Positions 29,401-41,300 of a stretch of DNA of 64,000 bases are shown here, in pieces. This DNA is from Calothrix sp. PCC 7103 (lineage in GTDB: Bacteria; Cyanobacteriota; Cyanobacteriia; Cyanobacteriales; Nostocaceae), in contig NZ_KB217478.1 of assembly GCF_000331305.1 (NCBI RefSeq), positions 3,954,475 to 4,018,474 on the forward strand, in the 5' to 3' direction. Both the position numbers and the translations under genes were made by a program. Positions within the stretch are counted from its first letter, which is position 1; the number at the start of each line of letters is the position of its first letter. The notes beneath the pieces are model-generated. The model did no database searches. It saw nothing but the letters and a program-made list of their open reading frames with translations, and was not told the DNA's origin.

Positions 29401-29661
29401 TATCATTAATGCAAGGGAAAGGGAGCAGGCGCCAATATATAACTCTCTTAACTGTTATCTCTGTGCCCTCTGCGCCTCTGTGGTAAATATATTAAAATGA
29501 ATGACATGAACCAGTAGTAGTCAATGTCATTCATTTTGGTGTGTTGGATAAACCCGTTTGAGTTTAAGTTAGTTTAATATTAAATTAGAGTAGTGTTCTG
29601 AAACTATTAAAAATAAGCAAAGTAGTTTCTATGCCAACAAATTTTGCCTATTGCTCCTACG

Positions 29662-31995
29662 CTAATTTCCATCCCAAGGAGTAGTTGGAGTATCTGTATC
29701 TTCTAAAGATAAAGTATTTATAGATGAATCATTTGAAGATAAAGATTGAACTTTATCAGCAAAAAGTAATTGATTTAATGCATTAAGAGCTTCGGATGCA
29801 GATTGATAACGGTCTTGGTAATTATCGCGCACCATTTTGCTGAGGATGTTACCAAAGCCAGTTGCAACTTCGGCACGTTCCATCCATATTAACTCACCGT
29901 TGTCATCATGCTGAAGTTCATGAGGAGGTGTTCCTGTTAATGCTTTAATGCCAATCATCCCAACTGCGTAAATATCACTGCTATATTGCGGGCGCCCAAA
30001 GCATTGTTCTCTGGGTGCATAGCCTTTTGTGCCAATACCAATAGTAAAGGCTGTATCTTCCTGACTTTGTATTAAGTTTGTAGATACTTGCTTAACGGCG
30101 CCAAAATCTATCAGCACAAGTTTATAATCGCTTTTTCGACGCATGATATTACTCGGCTTAATATCACGGTGAATTACACCGTTTTGATGCACGAATACTA
30201 GTATTTGTAATAATTCACGCACAATATCAATGACAACAGCTTGGTTATGACGTTTTCCTGATGGCAGTTCTTGACTAAGCGCATTACCAAGGATGAATTC
30301 TTGAACTAAGTAAAATTCTTCGTCTTCTTCAAAATAAGCTAGAAGTTGGGGTATTTGAGGATGTGTACCTAATTGTTGAAGAGTTTGAGCTTCGGAGCTA
30401 AAAAGGCGCCGCGCTACTTCCATTTGTTCAGGTTTGTTATTTACTGGTTGGAGTTGTTTAACAACACATAAAGGATTACCAGGTAGTCTTGTATCTTCAG
30501 CTATATATGTTTCACTAAATCCACCTGAGCCTAATACTTTGACGATACGATAACGACCATCGAGAATTTTTCCGCTGATTTGAATTTCACGCTTTTTAAG
30601 TAAATCTATCAGGTCTTCTTGCTGACTAAGAATCTCTTGGGCAATGCGAGAATAAGGATTTTTCTGAATAATATCAACTAACTGAATTTTGCGTAATTGC
30701 TGAATTGCTATTTCAATACCTAAATATGATAACCCAATTGCAATAAGTGCAGTCACAGGTACAGATGTGGGAAAAAATAATTGATTTGTAACAAACAATA
30801 AATAATTAATACCTCCCCAAACAATAGCTATACCGAAGCAAGAAAAAACTCGAAGCCTATTGTATTTATTCCGAGATACAAAATATGCGCTTCCACCAAC
30901 TAATGCTAAGACAAATAAACTACTGCCATAAGGACTGTTAATTGCAATTTTTACTGAGTTACCCTCCATGAGAGTTGATAGTGCATTCGCGTGTATTTCC
31001 ACTCCACTCATACGTTCGGGAAATAGCCAGTTAACAGCAACTGCATGAAAATCATTTGCGACTGTTGCCGTGGCGCCAATAAGTACTATTTTATCCTTGA
31101 ATACTTTCCCAGACTGTAAATTGCTATCCCAAAACATTTGGTCAAAAACATACCAAAATGGAATTTGCTCAAAACTACCCATAAGTCCACGAAAATAAAT
31201 GCGGTCACCTTTGGGTTTAGGAAAGTCAATATTTGCAGCCCGCAAAGTCGCTACACTAAAATCTGGTATTTTCTCTAATAAGCTACCTTGGGTTTCTTTT
31301 AGTTCCTTAGTATACTCACCCGCAAAACGATGAATCTTGCCATCAACCTCTAATGGGAAAGTTATAGAGCCGGTTGAGACGGAACCAACACGCAGTAATT
31401 CTTGAGGGGAACGTAATTGTGTTACTAAACCACTACGAGTTTGAAAATTTTCATATGACGCAGCTAAAACGACTTTGTTGCCATAGCGTTGTAACACCGT
31501 TTGAAATTTACGGTCATCTTCTAAACCATGACTACTCGGCAAGTCGAAGATTACATCTAATGCAACAGCACGCGCTCCAGCTTGAACCAGTTTTTCGATA
31601 ACTTGGGCGTATGCTTCACGTTTGTAAGGAAATCCTTTTAAAGGTTCCAAATGACCATATTTTATCGGGTCAGTTGCGTATGATACCGCTGGTGTTGATA
31701 TCGAATCGTCGTCAATTGCCAGAATTACGATGTCTTTTGGCGGTGCAATCGAGCCACGAAGTTGATAAAATGCCGATTGTGCCTGATTTTCCATCATTTG
31801 CGGTAATCGCAAATTGGAAACAGTCAGTAACGCTGCACCTACCGTCCACATTCCTGCTAGCCAATGACCTAGACGCGCTATCTTTTTTGATTGGCGCCCA
31901 TTAGTCGTGGAAGTAGATTTCGTGGTTCGACTTGACTGTTGGTCTGTTGCCGGGACATATTTTTTAGTTAAGGTAGGTGTAGGTTCTTCGTTCAT
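29662..31995 (-). CDS. CHASE2 membrane sensor serine/threonine kinase
   Basis: 777 residues from ATG at 31995 (MNEEPTPTLTKKY); a TTG 33 bases upstream would lengthen it. A transmembrane segment (LAGMWTVGAALLTVSNL) is followed by an extracytoplasmic CHASE2 domain (IVILAIDDDSISTPA, ARAVALDVIFDLPSS, DKIVLIGATA), then three membrane helices near 355-440. A Hanks-type kinase completes it: GSGGFSETYIAEDT, the Lys in CVVKQLQP, VIHRDIKPSNIM, VLIDFGAVKQ and GYAPREQ. All catalytic residues are intact. It should sense an external cue and phosphorylate cytosolic targets. The FecR protein gene is convergent with it. Confidence 0.93.
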   Translation of the reverse strand: MNEEPTPTLTKKYVPATDQQSSRTTKSTSTTNGRQSKKIARLGHWLAGMWTVGAALLTVSNLRLPQMMENQAQSAFYQLRGSIAPPKDIVILAIDDDSISTPAVSYATDPIKYGHLEPLKGFPYKREAYAQVIEKLVQAGARAVALDVIFDLPSSHGLEDDRKFQTVLQRYGNKVVLAASYENFQTRSGLVTQLRSPQELLRVGSVSTGSITFPLEVDGKIHRFAGEYTKELKETQGSLLEKIPDFSVATLRAANIDFPKPKGDRIYFRGLMGSFEQIPFWYVFDQMFWDSNLQSGKVFKDKIVLIGATATVANDFHAVAVNWLFPERMSGVEIHANALSTLMEGNSVKIAINSPYGSSLFVLALVGGSAYFVSRNKYNRLRVFSCFGIAIVWGGINYLLFVTNQLFFPTSVPVTALIAIGLSYLGIEIAIQQLRKIQLVDIIQKNPYSRIAQEILSQQEDLIDLLKKREIQISGKILDGRYRIVKVLGSGGFSETYIAEDTRLPGNPLCVVKQLQPVNNKPEQMEVARRLFSSEAQTLQQLGTHPQIPQLLAYFEEDEEFYLVQEFILGNALSQELPSGKRHNQAVVIDIVRELLQILVFVHQNGVIHRDIKPSNIMRRKSDYKLVLIDFGAVKQVSTNLIQSQEDTAFTIGIGTKGYAPREQCFGRPQYSSDIYAVGMIGIKALTGTPPHELQHDDNGELIWMERAEVATGFGNILSKMVRDNYQDRYQSASEALNALNQLLFADKVQSLSSNDSSINTLSLEDTDTPTTPWDGN

Positions 31996-32844
31996 ATCGT
32001 AATATCTAGTTGATTTACGTAAGTTCAATTATTTATTTACACAGACTTTAAAGGCTCAAACTGCGAACGATATTTATATGAATATTTTATACATTAGTAA
32101 TTTATACTCACTATCATTACTTAGTCACCAGAAACTAAGCTCTAAGTATAGCGGTGAATTGCCACTTTACACACCCCTGAGTTCTCAAAGCTTTATTGAC
32201 ATTACAGATACATCGATTCAAACGCACTACTGCCTCATGGATAAACCCTGCATATTATCAGGTATCTGGAGCGAATTTTTGACGAATCTTGGGAACAATA
32301 GATGATGTAGATACGGATAGCGAAATTTGTTACCTACAAATATTGCTACTCGCAACTATAGCACTATCAATACGAGATTGAATGCATATTGTCAATGTAC
32401 GCAGTGCATTTCATGACATGCAACTTATGCAAAACATGAAATTGCTTCCATTTGTCATGGAGCTTGCTGTGCTTGCTCAACTGTGTCACGCGCTTAGTAT
32501 AAACCTGATTCATGGGTTTTGAGTTAATAAACACAGCAGTTGCCAATTTCATACCTCTTTAGGAGTAAACTGGATTGATATACAGTTTTAAATGCTGTTA
32601 CAAAGTCTAATTTATTGGTAGATTGCAATTGTGGGGAATGAATATCCATGTATTTGGGTAAAAGTATAAACCTCAATGGCAGTACTGTAATAAATGTTTA
32701 AATTATTTAAATTGGGAGTAGTGCAGGATAAAAGCTATACACGTCAACTATTTTTATTGTTAAGAGCAAATTAATCATTTGAAATTGCTATAACCTCTTG
32801 TTTTATCTAAATTCTTATTCTATATATGTAGGTGTTATTTTCTT
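31996..32844. other. intergenic region, no gene recognised
   Basis: About 850 AT-rich bases between the CHASE2 kinase and the NYN gene. Short frames (for example 32078-32305 plus, 32367-32552 minus) lack motifs and ribosome sites. I see no tRNA, repeat or terminator of note. Confidence 0.4.
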
Positions 32845-33369
32845 ATGGGTACTACTATGAATCGTCTGTCTATTTTTGTAGACGGAAACAATATGTTTTA
32901 CGCTCAACAAAAAAATGGCTGGTTTTTTGACCCGCGACGAGTACTAGAATACTTTAAATACGAACAGTCCGAAACGACGCTCATCAACGCATTCTGGTAC
33001 ACTGGCTTAAAAGACCCTCAAGACCAAAGAGGTTTTCGTGATGCTCTGATTAGTTTAGGTTACACTGTCCGCACTAAAATTTTAAAAGAATATTATGATG
33101 ACACTTCCGGTCGCTATTCTCAAAAAGCTAATTTAGATATCGAAATTGTTGTAGATATGTTTAATACTGTTGACCAATATGACCGGGTTGTTTTATTTAG
33201 TGGTGATGGTGATTTTGAACGAGCAATTGAATTATTACGTTCTAAAAATACTCATATAACAGTTGTATCAACAGAAGGAATGATAGCAAGAGAACTACGT
33301 AATGCTACGGATAGGTATATTGATTTAAACGATATTCGCGAAGTTATAGAAAAAACTGAAGGTCCTTAA
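32845..33369 (+). CDS. LabA-like NYN-domain protein
   Basis: 174 residues of the NYN/LabA family (PIN-like RNase fold). Acidic metal-site residues are present in LSIFVDGNNMFY, ANLDIEIVVDMF and VVLFSGDGDFERAIE. LabA in Synechococcus modulates circadian output, and other NYN proteins are RNases; which applies here is unknown. The start could also be the ATG at 32857 (MNRLSIFVDG), which begins right at the conserved domain. leuA follows about 100 bases downstream on the same strand. Confidence 0.88.
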   Translation: MGTTMNRLSIFVDGNNMFYAQQKNGWFFDPRRVLEYFKYEQSETTLINAFWYTGLKDPQDQRGFRDALISLGYTVRTKILKEYYDDTSGRYSQKANLDIEIVVDMFNTVDQYDRVVLFSGDGDFERAIELLRSKNTHITVVSTEGMIARELRNATDRYIDLNDIREVIEKTEGP

Positions 33370-33466
33370 TCTTAGTATTTATTTACAATATTAAAACTTA
33401 TAAACATTAAGTTTGCTTCCAGTTGAAAATATTTTGTAGCTACTAAAAACTAACAAGAATACCGAA

Positions 33467-35062
33467 ATGTATAACAGCACAGACAAAATCATCATCTTTG
33501 ATACTACACTCCGTGACGGCGAACAGTCTCCAGGCGCCACGCTCAATATCGACGAAAAGCTAGTCATAGCCAAGCAACTAGCGCGTCTTGGTGTAGATAT
33601 TATCGAAGCAGGGTTTGCATTTGCTTCTCCTGGTGACTTTGCAGCAGTTAGTAAAATAGCTCAAACAGTTGGCACAGAAGACGGGCCGATTATTTGTAGT
33701 TTGGCACGCGCGCGACACCAGGATATCAAGGCAGCAGCAGAAGCTATTAAAGGTGCTGCCAAAGGAAGAATTCACACTTTTATCGCGACTTCGGATATTC
33801 ATCTTGAATATAAGTTGAAAAAAACTAGAAGTGAAGTTGTAGCAGTTGCAGAAGAAATGGTCGCATACGCTAAAAGCTTCACTGATGACATAGAATTTTC
33901 ACCCGAAGACGCTGGGCGTTCTGACCCAGAGTTTTTGTACGAAGTATTAGAAAAAGTTATTAATGCAGGCGCCACAACGGTTAATATTCCCGATACAGTT
34001 GGTTACACCACACCCAGTGAGTTTGGAGCATTAATAAAAGGGATAAAAGAAAATGTCCCCAATATTGATAAAGCGATAATTTCTGTTCACGGTCATGACG
34101 ACTTGGGTTTGGCAGTGGCCAACTTTTTAGAGGCAGTCAAAAATGGCGCCCGTCAACTCGAATGTACAATTAATGGTATTGGTGAACGTGCAGGTAATGC
34201 CGCACTCGAAGAATTAGTAATGGGTTTACATGTACGTCGGCAGTATTTTAACCCCTTCTTAGGAAGACCTGCAAATTCTGAAGAGCCATTAACAAATATT
34301 GATACACGCCAACTATATAAGACATCTCGTTTAGTATCCAGTTTAACGGGAATGTTAGTACAGCCAAATAAAGCTATAGTAGGTGCCAATGCTTTTGCTC
34401 ACGAGTCAGGTATTCACCAAGATGGAGTCTTGAAAAATAAACTTACCTATGAAATTATGGATGCTCAGTTGATTGGATTAACTGAAAACCAAATAGTTTT
34501 AGGCAAACATTCTGGGCGTAATGCAGTAAGAACTCGGTTGAAGGAATTAGGTTATGAGTTAACAGAGACAGATTTAAATAAAGCGTTTGTTCGATTTAAA
34601 GAAGTCGCTGATAAAAAGAAAGAAATAACCGACTGGGATTTAGAGGCATTAGTTAATGATGAAATTCAACAGGCACCGGAGTTATTTAAACTTGAATTAG
34701 TACAAGTTTCATGTGGAGACCACGCACGGGCAACTGCGACCGTTACGTTACGTAATCCTTCGGGGGAAGAATTAACGGATGCGGCAATAGGAACAGGTCC
34801 GGTTGATGCAATTTATAAAGCTATCAACCGCGTGGCGAATGTACCGAATCAATTAATCGAGTTTTCTGTACAATCGGTGACAGCCGGAATTGATGCGCTT
34901 GGAGAAGTCACGATTCGTTTACAGCATGAAGGGCGAGTGTTTTCGGGTCATGCAGCGAATACCGATATTATTGTGGCGTCAGCACAGGCATATGTGAATG
35001 CATTGAATAGATTGTATGGTTCGAGTCAGCAACAACGCCAACACGCGCAATTAGTTCAGTAA
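33467..35062 (+). CDS. leuA: 2-isopropylmalate synthase
   Basis: 531-residue LeuA condenses acetyl-CoA with 2-oxoisovalerate, the first committed step of leucine synthesis. The catalytic start [19 protein letters not shown], the metal-binding [30 protein letters not shown] and the HESGIHQDG motif of the linker domain are all seen. The C-terminal regulatory domain (from ~395) ends with a Gln/His-rich tail, so leucine feedback inhibition is expected. Length is normal for the cyanobacterial enzyme. The gene is convergent with tatC; a hairpin repeat between them may serve as terminator. Confidence 0.97.
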   Translation: MYNSTDKIIIFDTTLRDGEQSPGATLNIDEKLVIAKQLARLGVDIIEAGFAFASPGDFAAVSKIAQTVGTEDGPIICSLARARHQDIKAAAEAIKGAAKGRIHTFIATSDIHLEYKLKKTRSEVVAVAEEMVAYAKSFTDDIEFSPEDAGRSDPEFLYEVLEKVINAGATTVNIPDTVGYTTPSEFGALIKGIKENVPNIDKAIISVHGHDDLGLAVANFLEAVKNGARQLECTINGIGERAGNAALEELVMGLHVRRQYFNPFLGRPANSEEPLTNIDTRQLYKTSRLVSSLTGMLVQPNKAIVGANAFAHESGIHQDGVLKNKLTYEIMDAQLIGLTENQIVLGKHSGRNAVRTRLKELGYELTETDLNKAFVRFKEVADKKKEITDWDLEALVNDEIQQAPELFKLELVQVSCGDHARATATVTLRNPSGEELTDAAIGTGPVDAIYKAINRVANVPNQLIEFSVQSVTAGIDALGEVTIRLQHEGRVFSGHAANTDIIVASAQAYVNALNRLYGSSQQQRQHAQLVQ

Positions 35063-35082
35063 CACTTAAAGTGGCGATATAC

Positions 35083-35112
35083 ATGTACTGCACAGGCAAG
35101 ATGCCTGTGCTA
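35083..35112. repeat. dispersed hairpin repeat, family B
   Basis: GTACTG then CACAGGCA, AGA, TGCCTGTG: an 8-bp perfect stem with a 3-base loop, the second copy of the element at 13405. It sits between the leuA and tatC stops and may act as a bidirectional terminator. Confidence 0.75.
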
Positions 35113-35114
35113 CT

Positions 35115-35897
35115 TTATTTGCCGATTAGTTTTACAAAGCCAATACCACCGAAGTATAAAACTAATACTGCACCTGCTAGTAAGCTTTGTGTTAAAGGGT
35201 CAGTGGAGGGTGTGAGAACGGCGCCTAAAACAACTGCTCCCATAATTACAGCACGCCACCCTGCTAACATTTGTGCTGATGAGACGATATTTAAAGCACC
35301 AAGCAGCATTTGTACGATAGGGATTTGAAACGCTAACCCTGTGCTAAACAAAAGTAATAAAATAAACTCGAAATATTTTTCGATAGACCAAGATTGTTCG
35401 ACGACATCGGCGCCGTAGCTGATAAAAAAGTTTAAAGCTGCTGGAATTAATAAAAGGTATGCGAATACTAGCCCACCGAGAAATAGTATACTTGAACCAA
35501 AAACTATAGGTGCCAGCAAACGACGTTCTTTACGTGTGAGTCCAGGCAAAACGAATTGAACGATTTGATAGAGAATGAAGGGACTGGCGATTACTAAACC
35601 GCTGTATCCAGCGACTTTGATGGAGACAAAGAAAAACTCTCCGGGCGCCAACTGTAAAAATTTGATACCGTGTGCAGGGACTTCGAGAAGCTTGACCAGC
35701 GGTTTTACAGCGATAAAACAGCCAACTGCTGATATGACAACTGCCATTAACGAGTAAAAAATTCGTAGTCTTAGTTCCTCGAGATGGTCGAAGAGCGACA
35801 TTTCGACTTCGTAAGGTAACTCGTTATCGGGGCTATCTGAGTCATTCCCTTCGAGGTCAATATCGGGTGTAGTTGCTGCGTCGTTAGATGTCGTCAT
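35115..35897 (-). CDS. tatC: Sec-independent protein translocase TatC
   Basis: TatC is the membrane core of the twin-arginine pathway that exports folded proteins to the thylakoid lumen and periplasm. The conserved [18 protein letters not shown], the periplasmic [34 protein letters not shown] and PSTDPLTQ loops are seen, with six membrane helices. The start ATG at 35897 ([10 protein letters not shown]) is preferred; the frame stays open to 35984, but that stretch looks non-coding. It has 260 residues, normal for cyanobacteria. Its gene converges with leuA. No other tat gene is in the window. Confidence 0.95.
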   Translation of the reverse strand: MTTSNDAATTPDIDLEGNDSDSPDNELPYEVEMSLFDHLEELRLRIFYSLMAVVISAVGCFIAVKPLVKLLEVPAHGIKFLQLAPGEFFFVSIKVAGYSGLVIASPFILYQIVQFVLPGLTRKERRLLAPIVFGSSILFLGGLVFAYLLLIPAALNFFISYGADVVEQSWSIEKYFEFILLLLFSTGLAFQIPIVQMLLGALNIVSSAQMLAGWRAVIMGAVVLGAVLTPSTDPLTQSLLAGAVLVLYFGGIGFVKLIGK

Positions 35898-36232
35898 GAG
35901 TCGCGAGTAGCTGAGTGGGTAGTCGTTAGGCAGAAGCCTATTAACTATTGTATCTATTGTATATATGGCAGCAGTCGCTACCAACTTTTTTTGTGTTCAA
36001 CCTCGAATTTCATCCGGTTTTGCTAAGGTTTTGTGTGCATAAATGAGTAGGAAGTCGAATTGTAACAATTCAAATTTTTTATTTGTAGCTTGGAATTCGG
36101 CGCCTGGAACTGAATATTAGTATATTAAGTCAATCACAAAATCAATCACAAAACATACGATGCTCAGTTCTTTTTATCACAATTATCATCGTCGCATCTA
36201 CCAGCATATTCATTTTTTTGCTGGGGTTTTAT

Positions 36233-36457
36233 ATGAGTCGAATTACTTGTCTCGGAATGATGATATTACCTGTATTTTTATGTAATATAGGTGAGAGTTT
36301 TGCTGTTCTAACGTCATCGGTTTTAAACCAAGGCGCCCATCAAACAGCTAATGTATTTATACCGCAAAACCATAAATCACAGTCAAAAAGTTATTTAGTT
36401 GCCGCACGCGACGAAAAAATTCAAGACTGTTTACGTCTAGGAAATTGCAAAGATTGA
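36233..36457 (+). CDS. small predicted secreted protein
   Basis: A 74-residue peptide with an N-terminal hydrophobic signal (MSRITCLGMMILPVFLCN, IGESFA) and a polar remainder with two Cys near the end (QDCLRLGNCKD), which could form a disulfide. No family recognised. The start at 36233 is chosen over 36218 because it gives a cleaner signal peptide. It stands alone, with about 600 bases of empty DNA downstream. A chance ORF cannot be ruled out. Confidence 0.45.
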   Translation: MSRITCLGMMILPVFLCNIGESFAVLTSSVLNQGAHQTANVFIPQNHKSQSKSYLVAARDEKIQDCLRLGNCKD

Positions 36458-37053
36458 TACACAATTATTTTTAGCCAAAGTTTAACATTACTTGTATACT
36501 TTGCTTAAAGTATTAAAGAGCGGACTGAGCTTTCGTGTGTTTTTATTTTTGTAGAACATTCATACTTAAATACTTAATTGAGCTAACTTTAATTATGTCT
36601 CTTAGACTGGTCGCTATAAATATTTTTTGATTTATATTTTAAGTTGTAATAGTATAGATTTTTGCTAAGTAAATTAGATAAGGGGGATATTTAAAAAAAA
36701 TAAAATCTAATATTTTATTTTTGGTAGTTAATCTCTTTTTTTTAGAAGTAAGTATCATATTTATCAAGCGGCAAAGTCAAGATTTGCCTAATTTTGTGTA
36801 ATTGTAAAAATAAGACATTAAAGGATATGTACCTAATATAAATAAACCAAAATTAGATGTGTTTGTAAAGCGTTTTAATTACAAATCCGAAAATTAAAGT
36901 TTGGAAGTTGTGTTTTTAAATTGGATGCATCAAAGCTAATTACTAATGCGCTCTCATGTTTGGGGCTTGCGCTTTTAACTGTTTTCTGTTAGCCATTAAC
37001 AATTAGCCGTTCGTTTATAACGATTATCTGTCAACTAGTAAGTTATATTGGTT
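36458..37053. other. AT-rich intergenic region before the ATPase/nSTAND locus
   Basis: About 600 very AT-rich bases with no gene, repeat or RNA that I can support. It presumably contains the promoter of the first ATPase/nSTAND module. Confidence 0.45.
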
Positions 37054-38397
37054 ATGCTCTTAGATTTAGATAGATTTTATCAAGCGTGCAATCCGAGCAG
37101 ACCGCTAATGATGGAAAACGCTGTAGACCGAAGCTACTATATTGATTTTGCACAAGTGCGGGGTGGTAAAATCATTGAGGCTTTAGGGCGTACTATCACT
37201 CGGATTTCACCTAATACTCCTACTTGCCAACTGTTTACAGGTCATATTGGCTGCGGTAAATCAACTGAATTATGGCGCCTGAAGGCAGAGTTGGAACAAG
37301 CTGGTTTTCATGTCGTCTATTTTGAATCCACGCAAGTTTTGGATGTTGTGGATTTGGATGTGACTGATATTTTGATAGCAATTGCAGGTCAAGTTAGCGA
37401 AAGTCTCGAAGCAATCAATATTCGGCTGAAACCCGGATATTTTAACAAGCTGTTTGGAGAAATCGTTAATTTTCTGCAAACACCACTCGATTTGGAACTG
37501 CAAGGTGAATTATCGGTGGGTATTGCAAAAATTACTGCCAAAACTAAAGAAAGTCCGAATCTACGGCGCCGACTACGCGATTATTTAGAACCACGCACCG
37601 AAAATATCTTAAACTCAATTAACCAGGAATTGTTAGCACGCGCGATTACTGAGTTGAAAGCGAAAGGCAAAAAAGGACTCGTTGTTATCGTCGATAACCT
37701 CGACCGGGTGGACATTCGACCCTTACCTTCGGGACGTTCTTTACCTGAACATCTATTTATTGACCGTGGTGAACAGCTTCGTAAGCTAAATTGCCATGTT
37801 GTTTATACAATTCCTTTGGCTTTAACTTTCTCGAACGATAGCGTTCATCTTCAGCAACGCTTGGGTGGTGGTGTTGCTCCTCAAGTGTTACCGATGATAC
37901 CTGTAAGACAGCGTACAGGAGAAATTAATGGTGTCGGATTATCATTAATGCGGCAAATGGTATTAGCGCGTGCTTTTCCTGATATTCCTATAATTGATAG
38001 ACTGGGGTTAATAAAAGAAGTATTCGATAGCCAAGAAACACTCGATAGGTTGTGTTTAATCAGTGGCGGTCATGTTCGGGATTTACTCGGACTGCTATTT
38101 GTTTGTGTACGCGAACAAGACCCACCTTTTGACCGCGATTGTGTAGAAATGGTGATTCGGCGCCATCGTGATTTTCGCGCAAATCCGATTGACTCAGAAG
38201 AATGGGATTTGATATTTCAGGTTGTCAAAGAACAAAAAGTCAAGGGTGATATTGAATACCACACTTTATTACGCAGTTTATTTGTGTTCGAGTACCGGGA
38301 TTGTGAAGGTGCATGGTTTGCAGTCAACCCAGTTTTAGCAGAAACGCAGAAGTTTAAGTCATGGTTGAAAAAAGCCCCTTTTACTCAGAAAATGTAA
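37054..38397 (+). CDS. P-loop ATPase of two-gene nSTAND module (copy 1, small subunit)
   Basis: 447 residues. Walker A is FTGHIGCGKST (about residues 61-71) and Walker B GLVVIVDNLDR (~209-219); DNLDR and the later CHVVYTIPLAL suggest a STAND/KAP-like AAA+ ATPase. A C-terminal helical part with FVFEYRDCEGAWFAVNP follows. The ATG at 37054 is preferred over an upstream TTG at 37048, because the paralogue at 44125 starts at the same place (MKLDIQSFFQACDPS). The gene overlaps the large WD40 gene by 37 bases. It probably couples ATP hydrolysis to that protein, but its function is unknown. Three GGCGCC sites lie in it, unlike the copy-2 gene. Confidence 0.85.
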   Translation: MLLDLDRFYQACNPSRPLMMENAVDRSYYIDFAQVRGGKIIEALGRTITRISPNTPTCQLFTGHIGCGKSTELWRLKAELEQAGFHVVYFESTQVLDVVDLDVTDILIAIAGQVSESLEAINIRLKPGYFNKLFGEIVNFLQTPLDLELQGELSVGIAKITAKTKESPNLRRRLRDYLEPRTENILNSINQELLARAITELKAKGKKGLVVIVDNLDRVDIRPLPSGRSLPEHLFIDRGEQLRKLNCHVVYTIPLALTFSNDSVHLQQRLGGGVAPQVLPMIPVRQRTGEINGVGLSLMRQMVLARAFPDIPIIDRLGLIKEVFDSQETLDRLCLISGGHVRDLLGLLFVCVREQDPPFDRDCVEMVIRRHRDFRANPIDSEEWDLIFQVVKEQKVKGDIEYHTLLRSLFVFEYRDCEGAWFAVNPVLAETQKFKSWLKKAPFTQKM

Positions 38398-41300
38398 TAG
38401 CAGCCAATGAGCGCGCTGTTAATAGTTTGCGTCGTGCAATCACATTTTCAAGTGGACAGTTCTCACTCTGTTTAGTGGGTTGTAACTATAGCTTTTTGCG
38501 TCAAAAGATGCTGCGGCGCCTGGAAGAAGAAATAGGTGATGGTTATCGAATTCATAAGGTAACGCTAAAAAGCAATGCGATTAGTTTATATTCGACAATT
38601 CACTCCGAAATAGGGAGTTCCCAACCTTCAGCTTTAATGATTTTGGGTTTGGAGTCGGTAGAAGAACTCGATGATTTACTGCGAACCATTAACCATATTC
38701 GTGATGAATTCCGTAAACGCCATCCTTTCCCGATGGTGTTTTGGGTTAATGATGAACTGCTGCGAAAACTGCGGCGGTTCGCACCAGATTTTACTAGTTG
38801 GGCAGCAACTCCTATTCGCTTCGAGCTGACTACTCAGGAGTTGCAAGATTTTTTGAAGACAAAAACTAATTCGCTGTTCGCCAAAATTTTAGATATTAAT
38901 GGTGTTCCAGAAGGTGAGCATTCTCACACCACGCTTGGACAAGTTTGGGATTATAGTAGTTACGAATTTCGCTCTTGTATCAAAGAGTTACAGCATCGTG
39001 GTATCGAACTTGAGGCGGAACTAAACGCTTCAGTTCAATTTATTGCTGGGTTAGATTTTTATGCCAGCAACCGTATTGATTTAGCTATTGAATATTTTCA
39101 GGAAAGTTTAAAGTTTTGGGTTTCTTCTTCTGCCTTCCCTATTCCCTCTGCTCCTCTTTTTAGTTATCCTCCTGTTCCTCCTTCAATATTCTTGCTTCGT
39201 CAAGGAGTATTACTTTTCTATTTAGGACTCAGTTATTACCGTTTAGCTGAACGGGTACATGTAGAACATCAAGAACGCTGGCAAGAAGCTAAGTGTTACT
39301 TACAACAGTGCCTTGATGTTTTTGAAGCCGCTCGGCGCCCAGATTTAACGGCTCAAATTATTGGACTTTTAGCCGATGTTTTGCAACACGTGAAATTATG
39401 GGATGAGTTGCAACAACTAGCATTAAAGTCACAAAATTTACATCATGATTATGGTACTCATTTTCAGCTTGCTTGTGATTCTGGGTTCTTAGCGCAGGTT
39501 GCTATAGCTAGAGAAAATTGGGTTATTGCTAGCAAACAAGCGCGTGTGGCATTATTGCGACTCGATGAAGCGTCTAAACATAATGACTCGCAACCAAATT
39601 CGTTTCCTTTATTAAAAGAACAAATATATCGTCTTACTTTAGCCAAAGCATTACAGCGTCAAGGTGAACAGAAAAATGCTTTGGAACAAATAGAGTTAGC
39701 TAGTAAAGACTTAGAAGCTGCTTTAGAAAACAGTGATTATAGATACGAAGTATATAAGTATATTCGTTTATTGCGATGGTTACGTGGGTTGTATTTTGAA
39801 TTAGGACGCTATCTTGAAGCTTTTGTAATACGGCAAAAGCGACGTTCGGTCGAACAACAGTATGGGTTGCGTGCGTTTATTGGAGCAGGTCGGTTAAAAC
39901 CACAGCGTCATGCAACTACCGCAATAGTTAATTCTCCGGTACCGAGTGGTAGTGTTGCTTTAGAAATAATCGCTTCTGGTAGACAAAGGGATGTACAAAA
40001 TTTAATTGCCAGAATTAGCCGTCCCGACCAAAAGTTAACGGTTATACATGGTCATAGTGGAGTTGGTAAAAGTTCCACTGTCACTGCTGGGTTAGTCCCG
40101 GCACTTCAACAGCGGGCAATAGGCGACCAAATTGCTGTACCCGTAGTTTTACGAGTATATACAGATTGGATACAAGAATTAGGCACAGCTTTAAGTAATG
40201 CTATTGCTTCAATAACGCCTGTTACAGTTCGTAAAGCAGCACTTGAAGAAGATATTCTACCATACCCGAATACACCAATTACAATCGATGGGGTTTTAGA
40301 ACTATTACAGCAAAATGCCCAAAATCGTATTATTACAGTATTAATTTTTGACCAGGTAGAAGAGTTTTTCTCTGGTTGTAATAAACCTGTTCAACTAGCT
40401 GAGTTCGACAAGTTTTTATGCGACTCTATGGATGTAGCATTTGTAAAAGTAATTTTGTCTTTACGTGAAGATTACTTACACAAATTATTAGAGTTTAAAC
40501 ATTTAGAAAAAATTGCACCAGTTAACGAAAATATTTTAGATAAAAGTATCCGTTATCAATTAAAGAACTTTTCGCGCCAAGATGCATCATCGGTAATTCG
40601 TGAATTAACACAACGTTCGCAATATAATATTGAACCCGAATTAATCGATGCTTTAGTTGATGATTTATCTGCGGAATTGGGGGAAGTACGACCAATTGAG
40701 TTGCAAGTAGTAGGCGCCCAACTTCAAGATGAGCGAATTTTAACCCTTGCTAAATATCAGCAGTTTCGTCCAAATAAGTTAATTCAAAGATATTTAGCAG
40801 AATTAATCAGCGACTGCGGTAAAGAAAATGAACGTGCTGCATTTTTAGTATTATATTTACTGACAGACGAAAATAATAAGCGTCCATTTAAAACTCGCGC
40901 GGAATTAGCAATAGAACTTGCAGAATTAGAAGATGTCAATAAATTAGAATTAGTATTAGAAATATTAGTACGTTCAGGATTAGTAGTGCTTTATCCTGAT
41001 GTCCCCGAACGCTACCAGTTAATTCACGATTACCTTGTTGATTTAATTCGCAGTCTTCAACAAACTGAACTTAGCTTGCAAGAACAAGTTAAACAACTAC
41101 GCGCACAAGTACAAACTAACGAACAAGAAATTTCTCGTTTAGAAAGCGCACTTCGCCATAACAAACAAGGTAAAATTCCCGCAGAACATCAAGTTACTGG
41201 TTCTGATTTACTAAGCGAATTAAAGGAACTGCGAAAACGCGATGAATTAAGTCGTATTGAACGTGAACGTTTACTTTCGGAAATTGAACAGCAAAAGTTA

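Noticed and set aside
32367..32552. 61-residue minus-strand ORF
   Set aside because: No motif or ribosome site and unusual composition; probably non-coding.
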